A DNA stretch of 64,000 bases from DATEKX01 sp963726785 (lineage in GTDB: Bacteria; Acidobacteriota; Blastocatellia; UBA7656), in contig CAVSDJ010000010.1 in NCBI GenBank assembly GCA_963726785.1, forward strand, positions 434,001 through 498,000, written 5' to 3'. The translations under genes were made by a program, and so were the position numbers. Of the stretch, positions 54,388 to 63,895 are shown piece after piece. The notes under the pieces are model-generated. The model was not told where the DNA came from. It saw only the letters and a list, made by a program, of their open reading frames with translations, and made no database searches. Within the stretch, counting starts at the first letter, position 1. Each line of letters begins with the position of its first letter.

Positions 54388-55875
54388 TCACTGGGCTACT
54401 GATTTCTTACTTTCTGCGATAGCGTAAAGCTGGTTGCGATTGGCGATAATGAGCGCGCCGTTGGCGGGAACCGGAGTGCAGTATACAGAGCTTCCCATGT
54501 TTATTTCGGCTATTACTTTCTTTTCCCTTGTTGCTTGCAGAATCGCTATGTCGCCGTCCTCATCTCCCAGATACACTTTACCATCCACGACAAGCGGCGA
54601 CCCCCAGATGGCGGCGAACATGTCATGAACCCAGAAGGGTTTGCCGGTCTTCACGTCCAGACAGTGCAGGAACCCGCTGAAGTCGGCATAGAAAATCATG
54701 CCGTCATATATCGCGCCGGATGAGATCGATCTGCGAATCTTGTCATAATGCCAGACCATGCCGCTTTGCGTGATGTCGCCTCTCTTCGACCCGTCAATGC
54801 AGTAGAGGTGGCCGACGCCTTCGCCGTGCTCAGGGTCTTGTCCGTTGGCTATGTAAACTTTGTTATCGTAGATGACCGGCGTCGAGATCACTTCATTACG
54901 CGTCTTGGGCCAGACGGAATCTTTGGGGTTGCTGTCAAATTCCCAGAGCTTCTTTCCCGTCATCGCTTCATAGCCTCTTACCCAACCATCGCCTTGTCCC
55001 ATGACTACTTGATCTACTCCGCCGATTTTGCCGACGGCTGGCGAGCACCATTGACCGTGCAGAATGCGCTCGCCTACCGAATTGTCTTCCCACACGAGCT
55101 TGCCCGTCTTTTTGTTGACGGCAATTATGGCCGGAGCTTTCGGCGAAGGAATATGCACGTGGCTTTCATCCTGGCCGTTTGAAGTGCTCACATAGATCAA
55201 ATCGCCGAAAGAGACCGGAGACGAGTTTGACATGTTGTGCGGCTGTGAGCCGACCTCTTCGATCATATCGAACTTCCAGATGATGTCAGCGTCTTTCGGG
55301 CCTGTGAGCTTTTCGTCTTTATACGGCCCGTCGTTCTCGTTGTCACGAAAGCCTTGCGTATCGAGGCAGATGACCTCGCAACGGTTCGAGACATAATAAA
55401 GCTTGTCGCCTTCGACCAGCGGCGAAGAGCAGACGCCTTGAAAAGGCCAATCGTTTACGCGACCGGCAGCGAGTTTTTCATTCGTGTGCTGCCAGAGAAA
55501 CTCTCCGTCTGATTCTTTGAAGGCCATAAGCACGCCGCGATCACCCGGTTGCTTCGGGTCACGCACAAGCTCGTTGTTAGTGCCTACGAAGACCGTGCCG
55601 CCTGCTACGACAGGGTTTCCATAAGACTGCGAGCCGAGACCTGCCATCCACTTGATGTTTTTCTTTGCAGTCACGTCCCAGCTTGTAGGCATCCCTTTCA
55701 TGCTGGAAACCATGTTGCGATCAGCCGTTCCGCCCCACATCGGCCAATCTCCTGAACCCGGGTCAGACGCTGAAACGTGGGAAGGCGCAAAGGCAGAAGC
55801 CACCAGACAGCACACGGCAACTAAACAAGCCATCGCGCGCCAACCCCTCGCTCTTGAATTTGTACTTATATTCAT
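54388..55875 (-). CDS. Exported PQQ-like beta-propeller protein 8
   Basis: 495 residues; start overlaps the upstream propeller stop by 4 bases. Signal peptide with MACLVAVCCLVASAFA. Start motif DWPMWGGTADRNMVSSMKGM. Blades include VICLDTQGFRDNENDGPY, AVNKKTGKLVWEDN and CLDVKTGKPFWVHD; a long acidic insert (about 165-200) follows the second blade. This variant, with WGG instead of WRG, is a distinct subfamily. Role unknown. Confidence 0.84.
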   Translation of the reverse strand: MNISTNSRARGWRAMACLVAVCCLVASAFAPSHVSASDPGSGDWPMWGGTADRNMVSSMKGMPTSWDVTAKKNIKWMAGLGSQSYGNPVVAGGTVFVGTNNELVRDPKQPGDRGVLMAFKESDGEFLWQHTNEKLAAGRVNDWPFQGVCSSPLVEGDKLYYVSNRCEVICLDTQGFRDNENDGPYKDEKLTGPKDADIIWKFDMIEEVGSQPHNMSNSSPVSFGDLIYVSTSNGQDESHVHIPSPKAPAIIAVNKKTGKLVWEDNSVGERILHGQWCSPAVGKIGGVDQVVMGQGDGWVRGYEAMTGKKLWEFDSNPKDSVWPKTRNEVISTPVIYDNKVYIANGQDPEHGEGVGHLYCIDGSKRGDITQSGMVWHYDKIRRSISSGAIYDGMIFYADFSGFLHCLDVKTGKPFWVHDMFAAIWGSPLVVDGKVYLGDEDGDIAILQATREKKVIAEINMGSSVYCTPVPANGALIIANRNQLYAIAESKKSVAQ

Positions 55876-58073
55876 TTATTGCTCGTCACTTTCAGATTAT
55901 CGAAAAATACTTCAAATGGAGCGTCCGAATATATTCCGGGACTCCCTTGCCGGTTAGGAATAGTATCTATTTTCTCAATCATCCACGCAGCAGGCTCGGC
56001 CTCGCCCACTGCCCACGCTTTGCCGCGAGCGCGAACCTTGCCGTCGGGCAGGTTCTCGACTTGAAGTTTCAAGTGATACCACGTGTCAGCCTTCCATGCG
56101 AATGGCACGGCCACCGTGCGAGTGGTTTCGGGTTGCCAGGCCTCCAACTCCAATCGCTGGTGGTTGCCGAAAAGCACAAGCGCGTATCGCTGAGCTATGA
56201 CGCCCGCGTCGCCCATCTGCCGTCGCTTCTCGGTTGCGCGCACATCGGCTTCGATTGTGTAGTTAGCCATGTTCGATGGGCCGAAATATGAACGAATGCG
56301 CTTGAAGGTTTGATTGTCGGATTTCTTGACCAGTATCTTGCCGCCATCCACCTCGCGCACTTCATAACGACCAACGCCTCTGGCATTGATCCAATGAGCA
56401 GGCGCTGTATTGCCGACTGCTATCTGGTCAAAGTTCTCGCTCCACGGCAAAGGCGGAATGATTCGCACGCGCGCCGCTCCCGTAACTTGTCCTACTGTGG
56501 CTTTCACCGTTCCGGCTTGAGCGGCGTTGTCTGAACCGGCGTTGAATTTGCCGCCTTGAACTTCACCGCGCAATCCATCAAGCGACCAGTTGGCCTGCTC
56601 TTCACGAATAAAACGGCCCTGCGCATCGAAGGCGCGAGCGTGAAATTGTACGTTGTCGCCCGGTTTCAATGTCAGTTCGGTCGGGACTACCTGCACGTAT
56701 GCGACAGGCCCGTCTGACGGGACATCTCTTGTCGAAAAGGGAAGCTCGCGCACGGTGCTGGCTTTCTTTCCTATGCAATAGAGGTTCGTGTCGGAAACCA
56801 GAAAAATTCGCCCGTTCGAAACAGCAGCCGAAGCGATGATCTGTTCGGGCGTGGTTTCAGGCCCAAGAAGATTTTCACTCAAAATCTCGCAGCGTTCGGG
56901 GCCGGGTTTGAGAATGAAGAACTTTCCGTTTTCCGTGCCCACATACAATTTGCCATCAGCAAATACGGGCGATGCTTTTTGTATAGTGCCGAGATTTTGT
57001 TTCCACAGTTCTTTGCCTGTATTGATGTCGAAGGCAAAGAGGTTTGCTCCGTTGTCGAGTTGATAGTAGCGGTCTCCATCAATGATGGGAGAAGAGAAGC
57101 CGCCCTGAAATCCTTTGATGATCCATTTAATCTGGTCTTTGCCGATTGGGCCTTTGGCCGTGCCGTCAAGAGCCGCGAGCAGTCCCATCTCGTTGGTATC
57201 GAGATTCTCTTCGCTATGAGAAACAAAAACAGTAGTTCCCTTTACGGCAACGCCCGTGTTGATTCCTCGCTTGCTCATCAGGTAAGTCCAGACGGGCTCT
57301 CCCGTTTGCACCTTGACTGCGCTGACTGCGCAATCGCCCCCTCCGGCAATCAACAATCGAGTCCCGTTTATGTTCGCTACCACAGGAGGTGAATAGGTGG
57401 TGTCGAAGGGACGCGCGCCGGGTGTACTGACCCAAACTGTCTGCCCCGTCTTCTTATCGAAAGCCATGAAGCGGAATCTTCGCTCTGCATTATCTCCCCA
57501 GTTTTCAGTGATGCCGCTGATTATCACCAGATCGCCGTCAATGATCGGCGATACTGTGCGCCCGCCGTGAGTCGTCCATAATCCGAACTCCTCTCCCAAC
57601 GAGCGTTCCCAGATCGGCTTTCCATCTTTGGACAAAGCCAGCAAGGTTCCGCCGCCGCCGAGCGCATAAACATTTCCGGTAGCAGGGTCGCCGACAGGCG
57701 ATGCCCACCCAACGCGGTGAGCCGGCACGTCGCTCTGATAGATGTTGAAGCGATATTCCCAGACTACCTTTCCAGTGTCCGCGTTGAAGCACATCACGCG
57801 CTCTTGAAGCGAGTCGCCCTTACCGGCAGGGTTTTGCAGGAAGACATGGTCGCCCATCACAATAGGCGCTGACCGCCCGCCGTAGGGAACCTTCCACGCC
57901 AGGTTCTCGCCTTTGGGCGACCAGTGAGTCGGAAGCCCTTTCTCAGCCGAGACGCCATTGCGCGCAGGCCCTCGCCACTCCGGCCAGTCATTCGCCGAAG
58001 CCGTGTGGGCCGAAGAAACCAGAAAAAGTAGAAGCAAAAGAATGGCAAGGTACTTGGTATGAATTACGTCCAT
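55872..58073 (-). CDS. Exported PQQ-like beta-propeller protein 9 with C-terminal beta-sandwich
   Basis: 733 residues from ATG 58073 (weak GAAAAG upstream). Signal peptide, start motif DWPEWRGPARNGVSAEKGLP. The propeller runs to about residue 455 (NLYCIGKKAS). It is followed by an Ig-like segment (VVPTELTLKPGDNVQFHARAFD) and a C-terminal concanavalin/DUF1080-like sandwich (ENFDQIAVGNTAPAHWINAR ... WKADTWYHLKLQVENLPDGK ... VFFDNLKV) that commonly binds carbohydrate. Suggests binding of a glycan or other surface polymer. Translationally coupled to propeller 8. Confidence 0.85.
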   Translation of the reverse strand: MDVIHTKYLAILLLLLFLVSSAHTASANDWPEWRGPARNGVSAEKGLPTHWSPKGENLAWKVPYGGRSAPIVMGDHVFLQNPAGKGDSLQERVMCFNADTGKVVWEYRFNIYQSDVPAHRVGWASPVGDPATGNVYALGGGGTLLALSKDGKPIWERSLGEEFGLWTTHGGRTVSPIIDGDLVIISGITENWGDNAERRFRFMAFDKKTGQTVWVSTPGARPFDTTYSPPVVANINGTRLLIAGGGDCAVSAVKVQTGEPVWTYLMSKRGINTGVAVKGTTVFVSHSEENLDTNEMGLLAALDGTAKGPIGKDQIKWIIKGFQGGFSSPIIDGDRYYQLDNGANLFAFDINTGKELWKQNLGTIQKASPVFADGKLYVGTENGKFFILKPGPERCEILSENLLGPETTPEQIIASAAVSNGRIFLVSDTNLYCIGKKASTVRELPFSTRDVPSDGPVAYVQVVPTELTLKPGDNVQFHARAFDAQGRFIREEQANWSLDGLRGEVQGGKFNAGSDNAAQAGTVKATVGQVTGAARVRIIPPLPWSENFDQIAVGNTAPAHWINARGVGRYEVREVDGGKILVKKSDNQTFKRIRSYFGPSNMANYTIEADVRATEKRRQMGDAGVIAQRYALVLFGNHQRLELEAWQPETTRTVAVPFAWKADTWYHLKLQVENLPDGKVRARGKAWAVGEAEPAAWMIEKIDTIPNRQGSPGIYSDAPFEVFFDNLKVTSNK

Positions 58074-58115
58074 AATTATTCTTTTCAACTCGGCGCACTG
58101 ATCTAGAGTTCGCAT

Positions 58116-58483
58116 TTGTAGGCTACAAAACTAGCAACTCAATTCTTCCACTGATAGCAAAACAGTGCTTGACTCCTATAATCTCAAGATATTATGTTGC
58201 GATTGCTTGAGTCAAGCAGAGACTGCCCAGAACCTCGCGGGCGCGAAATACGTTCTGTTATAATTGCGCATTGGTTCTATAATTGTTACGAATAAAGCGG
58301 AATCAATAATTGTAAAAAATTGCAATCAGTGTTGCGGCCAGATCGGGTGTATAGTGATAATTCGTAATTGCTCAACCGCTACAGGCTGAGTCGTATGTGT
58401 AACCCTTCTGATAGTGCGCCAGTGCCCGGCGACTGATTCAGATTCAAACATCTCCAACAGGGGAATCATTAGGAAGTCTAACT
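58116..58483. other. Intergenic region upstream of the ankyrin gene
   Basis: About 370 bases between divergent genes, A+T-rich. Two TATAAT-like hexamers are seen (GTTATAATTG near 58258 and CTATAATTG near 58277), which may drive the plus-strand gene, and AGGAAG lies 7 bases before ATG 58484. No gene, tRNA or repeat of the families above is visible. Confidence 0.4.
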
Positions 58484-59449
58484 ATGTTCAGCAGACGAAT
58501 CGCTTCGATCATTCTCGCATTGCTGCTTCCCGTCGCAGCCTTAGCCCAAAGCCTTAACGAAGATTTCTTCGCCGCCGCTCGAAAGGGAGACGTCGCAGCC
58601 GTGAAAGCTCTTTTAGACAAAGGCGTGGATGTGAACGCGAAGACTAATTACGGCGCAACGGCTCTTTCTTATGCCTGCGACAAAGGCCACGTCGAACTCA
58701 TCAAGCTGCTGATCGAGCGCGGCGCTGATGTGAATGTGAAAGACACATTCTACGGAGAAGTTCCGCTCGGGTGGGCTTTGAGCCACAGCCACGTTGAAGT
58801 CGTCAAGCTGCTGCTCGAACGCGGCGCTCAAGGAAAAGAAAGAGCTTTGATCGAGGGGGCAGATTCAGGCAATGTCGAAATAGTCAAAATCGCGCTCGAT
58901 AAAGGCGACTTGAAACCGGATACTTTGTCTTCTGCTTTGAGCAGAGCTACAAAGAAAAATCACGCAGCGGTTGTCGAAATGCTCAAAAAAGCCGGAGCGC
59001 AGCCGCCGCCGCCAGCCAATTTTCAGGTGGATGCCGAGACTTTGAATTCTTACGCGGGATACTATAAAAGCGACAAGGCGGGAGACCTGACTTTCGGCGT
59101 GAAAGACGGAAAGCTGACCGAAGTCACGGCGGGTCGGCGGCCTTTTACTATGGGAGCCTACAACAAAAATACTTTCACTGTTATTGAATTCGACGGCGTC
59201 ACGATCACCTTCAAAGTGGAAAATGACAAAGTAGTCGGCTTCACGTGGAACCAAGACGGAGAGTCGTATGAATTCAAGAAGACCGAGCAGCAGATAATAA
59301 CAACGCTTAATTGGCAATGTCTCGTTCTCGCGAGCAAGGAGCTAATTATGAAACGCATTTTATCTTTATGCTTTATGTCTGTGCCTTTCGGCAATCGCCA
59401 ACGCTCAAAAGACGGCCACACAGAACTGGCCTGCATTTCGCGGCGCTAA
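58484..59449 (+). CDS. Exported ankyrin-repeat protein (C-terminus probably run-on)
   Basis: Signal peptide MFSRRIASIILALLLPVAALAQ. Four or five ankyrin repeats at about residues 25-170 (AAARKGDVAAVKALLDKGVDVNAKT, GHVELIKLLIERGADVNVKD in parts), then a beta-rich domain (YAGYYKSDKAGDLTFGVKDGK). The natural end is likely near YEFKKTE: a tandem TAATAA lies at 59295-59300 in the +1 frame. The open frame instead continues through the ribosome-binding site and start of the next gene to 59449, which points to an inserted base near 59285. Target of binding unknown. Confidence 0.78.
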   Translation: MFSRRIASIILALLLPVAALAQSLNEDFFAAARKGDVAAVKALLDKGVDVNAKTNYGATALSYACDKGHVELIKLLIERGADVNVKDTFYGEVPLGWALSHSHVEVVKLLLERGAQGKERALIEGADSGNVEIVKIALDKGDLKPDTLSSALSRATKKNHAAVVEMLKKAGAQPPPPANFQVDAETLNSYAGYYKSDKAGDLTFGVKDGKLTEVTAGRRPFTMGAYNKNTFTVIEFDGVTITFKVENDKVVGFTWNQDGESYEFKKTEQQIITTLNWQCLVLASKELIMKRILSLCFMSVPFGNRQRSKDGHTELACISRR

Positions 59450-60694
59450 CGCTTCAGGCGTAGCCGATGGAGTGCCGACGCCTACGTCATGGGACGCTAC
59501 GAAATCCGTCAACATCTTATGGAAGACTGCAATACCCGGACTCGCGCATTCAAGCCCTGTCGTCTGGGGTGATCGCGTTTACGTGACGACAGCCGTCAGC
59601 AGCAAAGGCAATGAATATTTCCGTCACGGGCTTTATGGCGATGTTGATTCGGACAAAGACACATCGACACACACCTGGCGCGTCTACAGCCTTGATAAAC
59701 GCAGCGGAAAGATCATCTGGGACAAGGTAGCCTTATGAAGGCGTGCCCAAGATCAAACGCCACATCAAAGCTACGCACGCCAGTTCCACGCCCGCGACCG
59801 ACGGCAAACATGTCGTCGCGTTCTTCGGCTCGGAAGGTCTGTATTGCTACGACGTGAATGGAAAGCTGATCTGGAAACAAGACCTCGGTGTGCTCGACAG
59901 CGGATGGTTTTACGACCCCGATTATCAGTGGGGCACTGCGAGTTCGCCAATCATCTACAAAAATATGGTGATCGTGCAATGCGATGTGCAGAAGAACTCT
60001 TTCATCGCCGCTTATGACATCAACAACGGCAAGCGATTGTGGATGACGCCGCGCGAAGAGATTCCTTCGTGGGGCACGCCGACCATATACGAAGGCAAAT
60101 CGCGCGTCGAATTGATCACGAACGCTACGAAAGCCGTTCGCAGCTACGACCCCGCGACGGGCAAAGAACTGTGGAAGTTTTCGGGCAATCCTGAAGTCAC
60201 GGCTACGACGCCAATTGTCGGGACATGATTTGATCTTCATCTGCAACAGCTATCGCCCGAATCAACCCATCTATGCCGTGCGTCCCGGCGCAACCGGAGA
60301 CATCACGCTTAAGGACGGCAAGACCTCGAATGAATTCATCGCGTGGAGTTATCAGCGAGGCGGCACTTACATGCCCACCCCCATTATTTACGGCGACTAC
60401 TTCTATGCCTGCAACAACAACGGAGTCTTGTCCTGCTACAACGCGAAGACGGGCGAAAAGATTTATCAACAGCGCATAGGCGATAAAGGCGGGGCCTATA
60501 GCGCGTCGCCTGTTGCTGCTGACGGCAAGCTCTACCTGACAAGCGAAGACGGCGATGTCTTCGTTGTCAAGGTCGGGCCTAAGTATGAGTTGATGGCTAC
60601 GAACCCGATGGGCGAAGTATTAATGGCTACGCCCGCGATATCGGATGGGATGATCTTCGTGCGCGGGCGGAATAGCGTTTTTTGCCATAGCTGA
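59349..60694 (+). pseudogene. Exported PQQ-like beta-propeller protein 10, three frameshifts
   Basis: AAGGAG 6 bases before ATG 59349. The signal peptide begins MKRILSLCFM; an extra base near 59381 moves the frame to LCLSAIANAQKTATQNWPAF, where the start motif NWPAFRGANASGVADG appears. A second extra base near 59732 (KVA to YEGVPKIKRHIKA) and a third near 60223 (TPIVG to HDLIFICNSYRPNQ) follow. Blades VYSLDKRSGKIIWDK, YDPATGKELWKF and CYNAKTGEKIYQQ are normal. Ends at 60694. All three shifts are +1, and two of them place a TGA at the shift site. Confidence 0.82.
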
Positions 60695-60821
60695 ATCCGC
60701 AGCGAAGCCCAAATCCGCGAAATGAACTGGCCCAGACGGGAGTCGCTGTTTTAGTATTGCTGCAGGTTTTCGAGTGCCCACAACCAAATAACTTTATCAG
60801 CATGAACAGGAAAGACTTTCT

Positions 60822-62186
60822 ATGAGCCGTTATTATGTAAGGCTGTCGCTTGTTCTCATTTTATGTTTACTCGCTTTTTCGACGCTCCATTCTTCGCGGA
60901 CTAACGCGTCAACTAAAGGCTCGAACTGGCCGCAATGGCGCGGGCCGTCGGGCCAGGGCGTATCCGAAGAGAAGAATCTTCCTACGGAATGGAGCAGCAC
61001 AAAAAACATTCAGTGGAAAACGCCTATTCCGGGTCGCGGCCATTCTTCGCCCATCGTTTGGGATAATCGGATTTTTTTGACGACATCGCTTGAAGGGCAG
61101 GTTGTGCCCGGAGCCAAAGCGGTCGAGCACATTGATGAAGGCAAGCCGTGGCGTCATCCCGATAGCGTAGGCGCAGACCGCAGTCACGCCTTCAAGGTTC
61201 TGTGCGTAGATAGCGATACGGGCAAGGTTCTATGGGAGAAGACAGCTTATGAAGGCAAGGTCTATGACGACCGGCACAAGAAAAGCTCTTATGCCGCGCC
61301 CACTCCGGCAACGGATGGTCGTTATGTGTATGCGTGGTTTGGCTCGGAAGGTCTGTACTGTTACGACTTCAAAGGCAATCAAATCTGGAAGCAATCGTTT
61401 GGCGCAATCGCAACGTTTGGCATGGGAACCGGCACGTCTCCTGTGCTGTATGAAAATCTGGTCATATTGCAGTGCGACGAAGACAACGGCGAGAAGTCAT
61501 TTATCGTTGCCGTAGACAAAAAGAGCGGCAAACAAGTTTGGAAAATATCTCGAAAAGTTCAAGCGAGCTGGTCAACTCCTGTACTGATCAAGACCGCGCA
61601 GCGCATGGAGCTTGTCACGAATGGCAATGAATGGATCATCTCTTATGATCCGGCGACAGGCCGTGAGTTGTGGAAGTGTAAAGGAGTCGAAAGCAATGCG
61701 ATTCACACGCCGCTCGTAGGCCACAATATGGTGTTCATAACAGCCGGGTATCCTGCCAAGCGCACCATGGCAATAAGACTGGGCGGGTCCGGTGATATAA
61801 CAGGCACGCCGAATATTGTCTGGAAATACGAGAAGGGCACGGCCTATGTCGCGTCGCCGATTCTTTATGGCGACTACATATATTTGATTTCGGACAAAGG
61901 CATTCTCACCTGTCTTGATGCTAAAACGGGCGAAGTGAAATATGAAGGCGGGCGAGTTCCCGTGCCTGCCACATTCATGTCATCGCCTGTGGCATTTGAC
62001 GGGAAGATACTTATATCAAGCGAAGACGGCGACACCTTTGTAGTCAAGGCGGGACTGGCTCACGAAGTGCTACGCACGAATTCAATAAGCGAGCCAATAT
62101 ACTCTACTCCCGCGCCCGCTGGCGGAAAGATATTCATTCGCGGAGAGAAGAATCTCTATTGCATCAGCAATGAAGCTGGGAAATAG
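60822..62186 (+). CDS. Exported PQQ-like beta-propeller protein 11
   Basis: 454 residues, AGGAAAG upstream. Signal peptide MSRYYVRLSLVLILCLLAFS; start motif NWPQWRGPSGQGVSEEKNLP. Blades with CVDSDTGKVLWEKTAYEG, AVDKKSGKQVWKIS, YDPATGRELWKCKG and CLDAKTGEVKYEG; closes IFIRGEKNLYCIS. Nearly the same architecture as the next gene, 41 bases downstream, as expected of a tandem duplication. Confidence 0.86.
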   Translation: MSRYYVRLSLVLILCLLAFSTLHSSRTNASTKGSNWPQWRGPSGQGVSEEKNLPTEWSSTKNIQWKTPIPGRGHSSPIVWDNRIFLTTSLEGQVVPGAKAVEHIDEGKPWRHPDSVGADRSHAFKVLCVDSDTGKVLWEKTAYEGKVYDDRHKKSSYAAPTPATDGRYVYAWFGSEGLYCYDFKGNQIWKQSFGAIATFGMGTGTSPVLYENLVILQCDEDNGEKSFIVAVDKKSGKQVWKISRKVQASWSTPVLIKTAQRMELVTNGNEWIISYDPATGRELWKCKGVESNAIHTPLVGHNMVFITAGYPAKRTMAIRLGGSGDITGTPNIVWKYEKGTAYVASPILYGDYIYLISDKGILTCLDAKTGEVKYEGGRVPVPATFMSSPVAFDGKILISSEDGDTFVVKAGLAHEVLRTNSISEPIYSTPAPAGGKIFIRGEKNLYCISNEAGK

Positions 62187-62227
62187 TGGTGAGACCCATC
62201 AGTTAACCGATAAAGAGGGAGAAGATA

Positions 62228-63598
62228 ATGAAGCGATTTTCTTTTAATGTTCGATGCGCGATTGTAGCTTGTCTGCTCGCGATGTCCACTTTGTTTTCGC
62301 CGCTCGTTAATGCATCGAGTGGAGGCTCGAACTGGCCGCAATGGCGCGGGCCGTCGGGCCAGGGCGTATCCGAAGAGAAGAATCTTCCTACGGAATGGAG
62401 CAGCACAAAAAACGTTCAGTGGAAGACGCCCATCCCCGGTTACGGCCATTCTTCGCCCATCGTTTGGGGTAACCGTGTATTTCTCACCACTTCAATCGAA
62501 GGGCCGGTTGTGCCTGATGCAAAGCCTTTCAAGCACATGATAGGGAAAGAAGAGTTCAAGCACCCTGACTGGGTCGGTTCCGATCACAGCTATGCGTTCA
62601 AGGTGATATGCGTGGACGCAGACAAAGGCAAAGTGCTCTGGGAGAAGACCGCCTATGACGGCCCTGTTTTCGATCATCGTCACAAGCGAAACACATATGC
62701 ATCACCGACTCCGGTGACGGATGGAAGTCGCGTCTATGCCTTTTTCGGTTCCGAAGGGATTTACTGCTACGACTTCAAAGGCAATCAAATCTGGAAGCAA
62801 ACTCTCGGCGGCATTCCTCAACTCGGAATGGGCGCGGGCGCTTCTCCGATGCTGGTCGAAGGCTTAGTCATCCTTACAGCCGATCAAGACATGGGCGATA
62901 CGTCATACATCGTCGCGCTCGACAAAAAGACCGGCAAACAAGTCTGGAAGACGCCGCGCAAAAACCACGCAAGCTGGGCGACTCCCGTGCTGGTCAAGAC
63001 GGCGCAGCGCTCTGAGCTTATAGTCAGCGGGTCTGAATCAATCGTCTCTTATGATCCGGCGACGGGCAAAGAGTTGTGGAAGTGTAAGGGAGTCGAAAGC
63101 CACGCGATTCCTACGCCTGTCGTGAGCGGCGACATCGCGATATTTTCAGCAGGCAGTCAGGCAAAGCGCGCAATGGCGATCAGGCTCGGCGGCAGCGGCG
63201 ACATAACTGATTCGCCCAACATCCTCTGGAAGTATGCGAAAGGCACCGCATATGTGCCGTCGCCGATCCTTTATGGCGATTACGTATATCTGATGACGGA
63301 TGCGGGGCTCCTGACCTGTTTGGATGTTAAAACGGGTGAGGTTAAATACGAAGGCAGCCGCGTCCCTGTGCCTGCAAAGTTCATGGCATCGCCCGTAGCG
63401 TTCGATGGGAAGATAATGCTTACGAGCGAAGACGGCGACACTTTCGTATTGAAGGCCGGGCCGACATATGAAGTGATCAGAACGAATTCGCTGGGCGAAC
63501 CGATATACACTTCGCCTGCAATTTCGCAGGGGCGAATTTTCATTCGCGGCGAAAAGAATCTCTACTGCATCAGCAATCAGGCGAAAAGCAAGGGCTGA
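62228..63598 (+). CDS. Exported PQQ-like beta-propeller protein 12
   Basis: 456 residues, GGGAGAAG upstream. Signal peptide MKRFSFNVRCAIVACLLAMS; the start motif and the following 20 residues are the same as in propeller 11, encoded by an identical block of about 88 bases, whereas the rest differs at many sites. Blades CVDADKGKVLWEKTAYDG, ALDKKTGKQVWKTPRK, YDPATGKELWKCKG; closes IFIRGEKNLYCISN. Confidence 0.86.
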   Translation: MKRFSFNVRCAIVACLLAMSTLFSPLVNASSGGSNWPQWRGPSGQGVSEEKNLPTEWSSTKNVQWKTPIPGYGHSSPIVWGNRVFLTTSIEGPVVPDAKPFKHMIGKEEFKHPDWVGSDHSYAFKVICVDADKGKVLWEKTAYDGPVFDHRHKRNTYASPTPVTDGSRVYAFFGSEGIYCYDFKGNQIWKQTLGGIPQLGMGAGASPMLVEGLVILTADQDMGDTSYIVALDKKTGKQVWKTPRKNHASWATPVLVKTAQRSELIVSGSESIVSYDPATGKELWKCKGVESHAIPTPVVSGDIAIFSAGSQAKRAMAIRLGGSGDITDSPNILWKYAKGTAYVPSPILYGDYVYLMTDAGLLTCLDVKTGEVKYEGSRVPVPAKFMASPVAFDGKIMLTSEDGDTFVLKAGPTYEVIRTNSLGEPIYTSPAISQGRIFIRGEKNLYCISNQAKSKG

Positions 63599-63606
63599 AG
63601 AATTAA

Positions 63607-63793
63607 GCCGCGTAGCGGCAGGTGAGTTTAGCCGTGTACTTCAGTGCACGGTAGAATTTGTGATTAGACCTTCACGTCGCGTCAGCGACGATTGAGTATC
63701 AGTTCAATCGTCGCTGACGCGACGTGATTTATTATGAACACGCTTTCCGTGCACTGAAGTACACGGCTACAGTCAATCAGCCGCTAACGCGGC
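63607..63793. repeat. Large nested palindrome, family C
   Basis: Outer GCCGCGTAGCGGC (63607-63619) with GCCGCTAACGCGGC (63780-63793); middle TAGCCGTGTACTTCAGTGCA (63629 on) with its complement ending 63769; inner CACGTCGCGTCAGCGACGAT with its complement near 63707-63726. Highly similar to the unit at 50381-50569. Confidence 0.82.
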
Positions 63794-63895
63794 CCCGATA
63801 CGACAATCCGTTACGAAAATTTACAAATAAAAGACTAATAGTCACCCCCGGCTTGTTGTATGCTTTAGGAGCAAATAAATATGAGGTGAGCTTCT

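Noticed and set aside
36288..63598. Twelve quinoprotein alcohol or glucose dehydrogenases
   Set aside because: Blade motifs fit, but no heme domain, disulfide Cys-Cys pair or clear PQQ/Ca ligand set is visible; PQQ binding is not supported.
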